Positions 58,530 through 64,000 of a DNA stretch of 64,000 nucleotides are shown here, piece by piece; within the stretch, counting starts at the first letter, position 1; every line of letters starts with the position of its first letter. The notes beneath the pieces were generated by a model. That model did not search any database. It was not told where the DNA came from and was given only the letters and a program-made list of their open reading frames with translations. The DNA lies in NCBI GenBank assembly GCA_034638255.1, contig JAWPGT010000035.1, forward strand, positions 62,001 through 126,000, written 5' to 3'. Both the position numbers and the translations under genes were made by a program. This DNA comes from Coprinus comatus. Its lineage: Eukaryota > Basidiomycota > Agaricomycetes > Agaricales > Agaricaceae.

Positions 58530-61500
58530 CGTGGTCGTAACCTCCAGTTAAAGGTGGGGTTGAAGAGAAAAGGATTTTCTATTAGGTACCGCGCAGTGGT
58601 TTGATCCATCTGAGTCCGTACCCACGGATTAAATTAGCGCATGATGGAATGCACTGGAGCGCTCACCCTTGATTCATAGTTGAATTCTTACACAGACTGT
58701 TTGGTTATAAGCAGCTGACCCGGGTTCCATACCCGGAAGAACTGTTCATCATTCTACTCGGTAGTAGGCTTAGTTGCAACCACACCGGGCTTTCCCAGAC
58801 ATGGTGACGTAAGTGACCTCACGTGGAAAAAAATCTAGCTAAGATTTTCACATGCACGCATAACATAGTCAAGTTGAAAAAATCTTTATAATTTAAGTAC
58901 AAAATGTGGTTTGCTAGTGATCAGAAGATTATCTGGATGTACACCAGGATAATTTTAGGAAAGTTCAAACTTACTCAACACAAGTACATAACGACGGACC
59001 AAGGAATCAAGCATCTATTATACAAAAGCCAACTAAGTTCCGCGATTGGCTGCTGAAAGCCACTTGCCTTATTCAAGCGCCATCAAGGACTACGATTGGT
59101 TGGTGAGAATGGCTTGGTTGTGCAACTGGTGCTTCTAGCTTCTAGCCACCTCGAAGGACATCGAGGAGCCACGATCATAGATTAGCTTTAATAGGTTTCA
59201 TGATTTGTGTAGGTTACTCGGAAATCAATTTCGGATGTTATGTATGGACCTAGTGCATGAGCACGGAGAATTTGCGATTGCTACAACTACATCTCAAGTT
59301 GCGACTCGCCTGGTCACCATGTAAGTACTTGTTATTGAAGTTGGAAATGGCAAACACGTGTCGAGAACGTGTGGGGTGGATTGGTGATAACTGGTATAGG
59401 GGGGGTGTCCAACTCTTGTATGATAAATGCTCGTGATAAACCTTGTTACTCATCTTCGTTCGCTTTGACCTCTCTTTTTGTTTCTAAGTAATACTTAGTG
59501 TTGCATGCCTCAATGTATTCTCAGTTCTCGTTCTTCGACTCGTCTGTGGTTAGTATTTATACCCTTATTTGTTCTACCACCCACTGACTATAACTTTGTA
59601 GTCTGATTTATATTCTTGTTACTTGTGCATGGAGTGTAACTGGTTGTAGGGTTACAAGGTAGTTTTACACTTACGATCACGAGCAGGTGAATCTGCACGG
59701 TCTCTGTATAGAGATGGAAAAAGGTAAAACTAGGTACATCATAACTAGGTCCAACGTCTTACAAAGGGCGCTGGACAAATAACAATAGGTTGTCAAAAAC
59801 ATAACAATTGACATATATTAAATCATCTACCCGTTACATGGAGCTACAAAATACTTGAAGCTGCTCTCAGTTACCGAGGCTTATGACAGGAACTCAGGTT
59901 GGTTCAAGTTATCTGAATAAACCGTGTACCGTGTACGTGGTACTGGTCACACTGGTTTCAACTTGTTACCTTACCGACTGGTAATATATTGAATATAATA
60001 CTTTCAGGCTCTCCTATGAAAAATAAGAGCGTCAACCCACCATGGTGGTCTCTTCTTCTACAGTGCACATATGCTAAGAGCCGCTTGGATCCTGCAGTGG
60101 GCCTAGCAGTATTGATACATAATGTCACCCTGACATCAATGTTGATCCCGCTCCCACATCTGTCCACAAATGTATGTACTCCATCTTTTCCTGTGCTTAG
60201 GAAAAGGGCTTGAGGGGTCCTTGCAATACCCTAAAGGCATTCCATTCCTTTTATTATTAATGACCCAGTGTCCTTATCAAGCGTTTTTAAGGATTTGTAA
60301 AGTACTTAAGAAGATAGGGCCTATCTTTATGTATCCTCAGTGACAATGTAATGAAAGTATTCACAAATGTTGTATTATTGAATGACAGCAGGGGTTATAT
60401 AAAATGAAACACGTACAATATCCGGAAATGCAGATGGAGGGATGAAGAAGTCAAAAGCCACGAAAGACCCTCAAAAACCGAAAGCCCATGTTAGAGATCA
60501 AAACAAAGCTGTCACCAAAACTAGAGCGTTTTGCTGATGCTTATACTGACTTGAGGCTTTATTACTCCGTTTGCAATGATATCATTACTGTCAAACACAG
60601 ATTATTCACTATTGCAACCTAGCTATCATGACAAGCATATGCTCAGTGTTTTGCATCAAGACCTATTAGATTATCACACCTGAGCTACGGCCAAAAAGAC
60701 CTTTGTGTATCTACTTTTCCTTTTTTGTGCCAAGGTTGTGCCAACCCACGATAAAAAATCATAGATGATACACATCAGGCTGATTCTCATACCCCTCATT
60801 GTCAAAAGATTGTGTTAAAGAAAGACAACTGTTCAACTTATGTTGAAGAATGATTGATTGATTGCAGGATATGCTGATGTCTCTACCTAGAAAAAATCAA
60901 GACCATCGGGGTACCACTGTCACTACCCTATTGCAATCCGTTCCAATTTACACCGAAATTCTCATTATTACAAGACAGGCAATGGACGAAGTTCGAACGA
61001 AGATGTACAGCCCAAGGAATCATAAATAAGTTCCCACCCGCATCACACTCCAGTGATCTGAGATTCCAAGCTATTTATATGCTGCACATTAATATCCCCG
61101 GAAGTGAGTCACTAGGGCTCAAATTACAGAGCTTCTCGAAGGTGATGTTATGATCACTCCCGTTGAATGAGATGATATGAAAATATGAAGATGTGTACAA
61201 AACGTGTGACAAGTTCTAACGTATACAGGAATCGATAATGGCCGTGAGTATAGCCAAGCAAACTGCACTGTCAATCACATCTTCTGGAGCCAGGGGCTCA
61301 TCTAACGATTTCCAGCAAATGCCGATGTTTTCGCTAACGAATTCATGAGCCCTACACGCGTGCGACAGGCTCTCAAAGTCTTGGTCTCTATTTATACGTT
61401 CAGACTAGAAATTTTATTGGGTCAAATTGTCATAGCGCTGGTGAATTGCTAAGACATCCGGACCATAAGCGTCAAGGAGAACTGTGTATATACAGTCAGA

Positions 61501-61858
61501 TTGCACGTATCCTACCACGACGTTGATTGGCACTGGTAGGAACAAACGTTGAGCACGGTAATTAATTTATGAGTGTCTTAGATCTATTCAGACTTTCTGA
61601 GTACATATACTGGTGTGATGCTTTCGGTCATGCCGGAGCGCTCGAAATATTCCCTTAAGGCCAAGGCCCTCCAAGAAGAGTTCAGGAGTTCAGGAGTTCA
61701 AGGAGGTTTGAGTTTATCACCGACGAAGTCGCGAATTACAGGTTAAGATTGGGTTAATATGGGTATATAATACTAGATAAATCCCAAGTCCTTGGAAAGC
61801 AATGAGCATAGAGCCGATACTATATACCATATAGACAGGATAATGAAAGGGTTAGCAC
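58530..61858. other. 3.3-kb gene-free stretch
   Basis: No supportable gene, tRNA or complete transposon. Both neighbours are DUF6533-like genes on the minus strand, so part of this is the promoter of gene 1 and the 3' flank of gene 2. A short tandem GAGTTCAG repeat lies at about 61678-61702. Fast-decaying former coding sequence cannot be excluded by eye. Confidence 0.4.
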
Positions 61859-63492
61859 TTAAAAGTTATAAGAAGGCTGTTTAGCACGCCCGAAGAGCCT
61901 AGAGTTAGTCAGGCGACGTTCGGACTCCACTCCTCCATCCAAACTATCACTACTATTATGAGATTTCCAGACGTTTCCAGCACCTCTTAGGTTAAGCATG
62001 AGTCGATTGATCATTATCGAGGTAATGCCTTGACTGAATGAAGCTCCAATGGCCTTGAGATCTGGAGGTGCCACCTGGTTATATAACCATCAATATAGCT
62101 ATCCTAGTTTGAGCGTGGACACTCACAAAATAGATGACGGTGTTAAGAAGGTTGGCAAGAAATATAGCGAGAAAGTATAGCGCGCCGTCTCTTGCAAAAA
62201 TATGCATCAAGCTAGGTAAGAATGTCAGAATGTGCAGAGCAGATCATGGAGGAATGGAACTGACTTGGAGTTGGCTGTCGTACTTCTCGAAAGATAGTAT
62301 CCTCGCGTCTTTGCAAGAGTCAAAAAGAACATGACGGAGTCCGTGATTAAAGGAGCCACCCAGAGAGAAGCTAGTTCACTGTCAGAAGTTGTTTGTAGCC
62401 ATGAATGGAATAGGTCGTACGAAAGAGTGCATCATCTCCAGTAAGAATGCAACCTGATTGATGAAATGAGCATTTGATAGTATCCGGGTTGGCGCTTAGC
62501 GAACGTACCAACAATACCTGGCGGTAGTGGAACAGCTGAGATTCTTATGTCAATAATCAAGCTCAGAAATTGTACAGCATTCTACTCACGGAAACCAGTC
62601 CGTAGACCAACGAAAGAAATAGTCGTCTGGCAAAGCAGTAGCACGCCTAGGAAGCTCGCAATCATCCAGCTTCGACCGTATAGTGCAAACACCCGGAGGA
62701 TCATGATCACTTGAATGAACGGTTCATATGTGATGCAGAGTAATAAAATCTCCTGAGTACTCACATTCACAGACTATGAGTATTTGTCAGTTTATTCTAC
62801 AGTTCGTAATCGTTATTTCTAACTTACCAGTGATCAAGACGACAGTCATATTCCCCTCAAAAGCGGCTACATGTTTGCAACTACGATTAAGTTTAAGTTC
62901 GGACCTGCAAAATGGTTTCGGATGAAATGGAACTTACGGCTATGAATGATTTTCAGTATCAGATATCAATATCCCAGAAGAACACTCACCCCTGGAGGCA
63001 CCGGGTAATTAAACGCTAATAATATTGAGGTCGCCAGCCGTTGAGCCCCGAGATGATGATGCGAATGGCAAAACGGTGACTTACCGAAGGTAATAACTGC
63101 AAACTGTGCAGGAGTAAGATACCTGTTGAGCAGAAATAGCCATGTTGGTACTGAAAACCTCTTTTTCCAGATGTGTTCGACCTATAGTACAAAAGATTTA
63201 AACGTTCTAAGTATGTCTTGAAAGTACCAGAAGAAGGAGCTGTACTTCTTCATCGAAAGTGATCACTAGACATGTTTGCATCAGTATCTCGTATGCAACC
63301 ATAACATAGGATTTTAGAGACGCACCATGGTCGAATACCAGAAGGCAAAACACGGATAACTGGAAGTATTTACCTGCCATCCTGTATTCCGTTAACACGT
63401 GTAGCATCGAGGACATAGATTCTTCAATTGGAGTTTACGTACAAGTGTTCAATACCTGATGCAAGTACTGCTGGATCTGGTGGACCATCCAT
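61859..63492 (-). CDS. DUF6533-like multi-pass membrane protein 2
   Basis: A paralogue of the gene at 56952-58529. The start at the ATG 63490-63492 gives MDGPPDPAVLASGIEHLY; later exons give MAGKYFQLSVFCLLVFDH, VITFDEE, VEHIWKKRFSVPTWLFLLNR, the loop ending VPPG, IQVIMILRVFALYGRSWMIASFLGVLLLCQTTISFVGL, and the final DLKAIGASFSQGITSIMINRLMLNLRGAG plus a polar tail to 61859. The exon pattern and intron positions mirror gene 1, so the two arose by duplication. Multi-pass plasma-membrane-type protein of unknown function. Confidence 0.74.
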
Positions 63493-64000
63493 TGAGGCTA
63501 AGATAGTTCAAAACTCAAACGCGTCCGTTGGGTTATTGGGAAGATGGGAGTCGGGACGGAAAGAGATATTGGTAGCAGAGCACCGACCTGGAAGGTATTT
63601 TAGAAGTACGTAGACTATTGCCGCATGCAGTTGTGCCTTCAGGTCTCAGACATTTCGGAAGAAATGCCGAAGAATTAACAATCACGAAATCGTATTGGCC
63701 CATGCATGTTTGAAGTTTGTTTTAGGTAAGTCATCATCTTGTGATCGGAGAATTGATAAATCTAGGGCGTGCATGTCAGGATCAGTGGCACAAATTCAGC
63801 TTCATATCAAAAGAATCCCTAGAAACGAGACGTATTACTGACAAGTGTACGCCATATAGATGTACTCCTCCATGCTAGCCATAGCCTTAGTTGTATTCAC
63901 ACCACAATAAAAATAACTTAATAGAATACTTTCCATTATGTGAGATTCCGCTGAGAAGGGACTTCCATATTCCACACAAGTGAATGATTATCATCGCGAA
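63493..64000. other. Gene-free right edge
   Basis: Upstream flank of DUF6533-like gene 2. No gene or structured RNA recognised in the 508 bases to the window end. Confidence 0.45.

Noticed and set aside
1..64000. CRISPR arrays, prokaryotic operons, ribosome binding sites and phage features
   Set aside because: The gene structure, tRNA intron and protein families are those of a eukaryotic nuclear genome, and no such arrays or sites were seen.

Overview
The window is nuclear DNA of a filamentous basidiomycete, most likely an agaricomycete mushroom. The signs are dense short introns (about 50-65 bases, GT-AG), many exons per gene, protein families expanded in mushrooms (serpentine membrane proteins of the DUF6533 and DUF6534 type, a DUF6593 type protein, a GMC oxidoreductase, F-box/LRR proteins) and a tRNA-Arg with a short anticodon-loop intron. 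No prokaryotic features, organelle genes, CRISPR arrays or viral genes were seen.

Layout. (1) 0.8-7.0 kb: O-methyltransferase A (+), an intronless glycoprotein-like membrane protein (-) and O-methyltransferase C (-), which carries a one-base frame break. (2) 7.9-16.7 kb: two related multi-pass membrane genes (+). They bracket a repeat-rich interval with two 721-bp direct repeat copies, a decayed gene (two stop codons and a frameshift) and a GAAAT/ATTTC-rich spacer. (3) 16.9-19.0 kb: an unrecognised acidic protein. (4) 19.4-24.4 kb: an epoxide hydrolase (+) and a GMC oxidoreductase (-), tail to tail. (5) 26.3-36.7 kb: a long disordered protein, a broken F-box/LRR gene, replication factor C large subunit (RFC1), an F-box-like protein and a doubtful small ORF. 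(6) 37.0-44.3 kb: a p31comet-like HORMA protein with frame breaks, O-methyltransferase B and a conserved four-pass membrane protein. (7) 45.5-51.5 kb: a housekeeping block of GRC3 (-) and TSR2 (+), divergent and both acting in ribosome biogenesis, then HAP5/NF-YC and a DUF6593-like protein. (8) 53.6 kb: tRNA-Arg(ACG). (9) 54.4-56.7 kb: a band-7/SPFH-like protein with two frame breaks. (10) 57.0-63.5 kb: two DUF6533-type membrane genes (-) around a 3.3-kb gene-free stretch.

Working together. Three O-methyltransferases, a GMC oxidoreductase and an epoxide hydrolase within 41 kb could be a set of tailoring or detoxifying enzymes for small aromatic or epoxidised compounds. No backbone synthase (PKS, NRPS, terpene synthase) is present, so a biosynthetic cluster is not shown. 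The most notable structural observation is that six apparent frame breaks in three genes fall on very short dinucleotide tracts, and each is explained by the gain or loss of one unit. That suggests either systematic assembly error or real dinucleotide slippage. Exon boundaries were derived by hand from splice signals, reading phase and protein family consensus.
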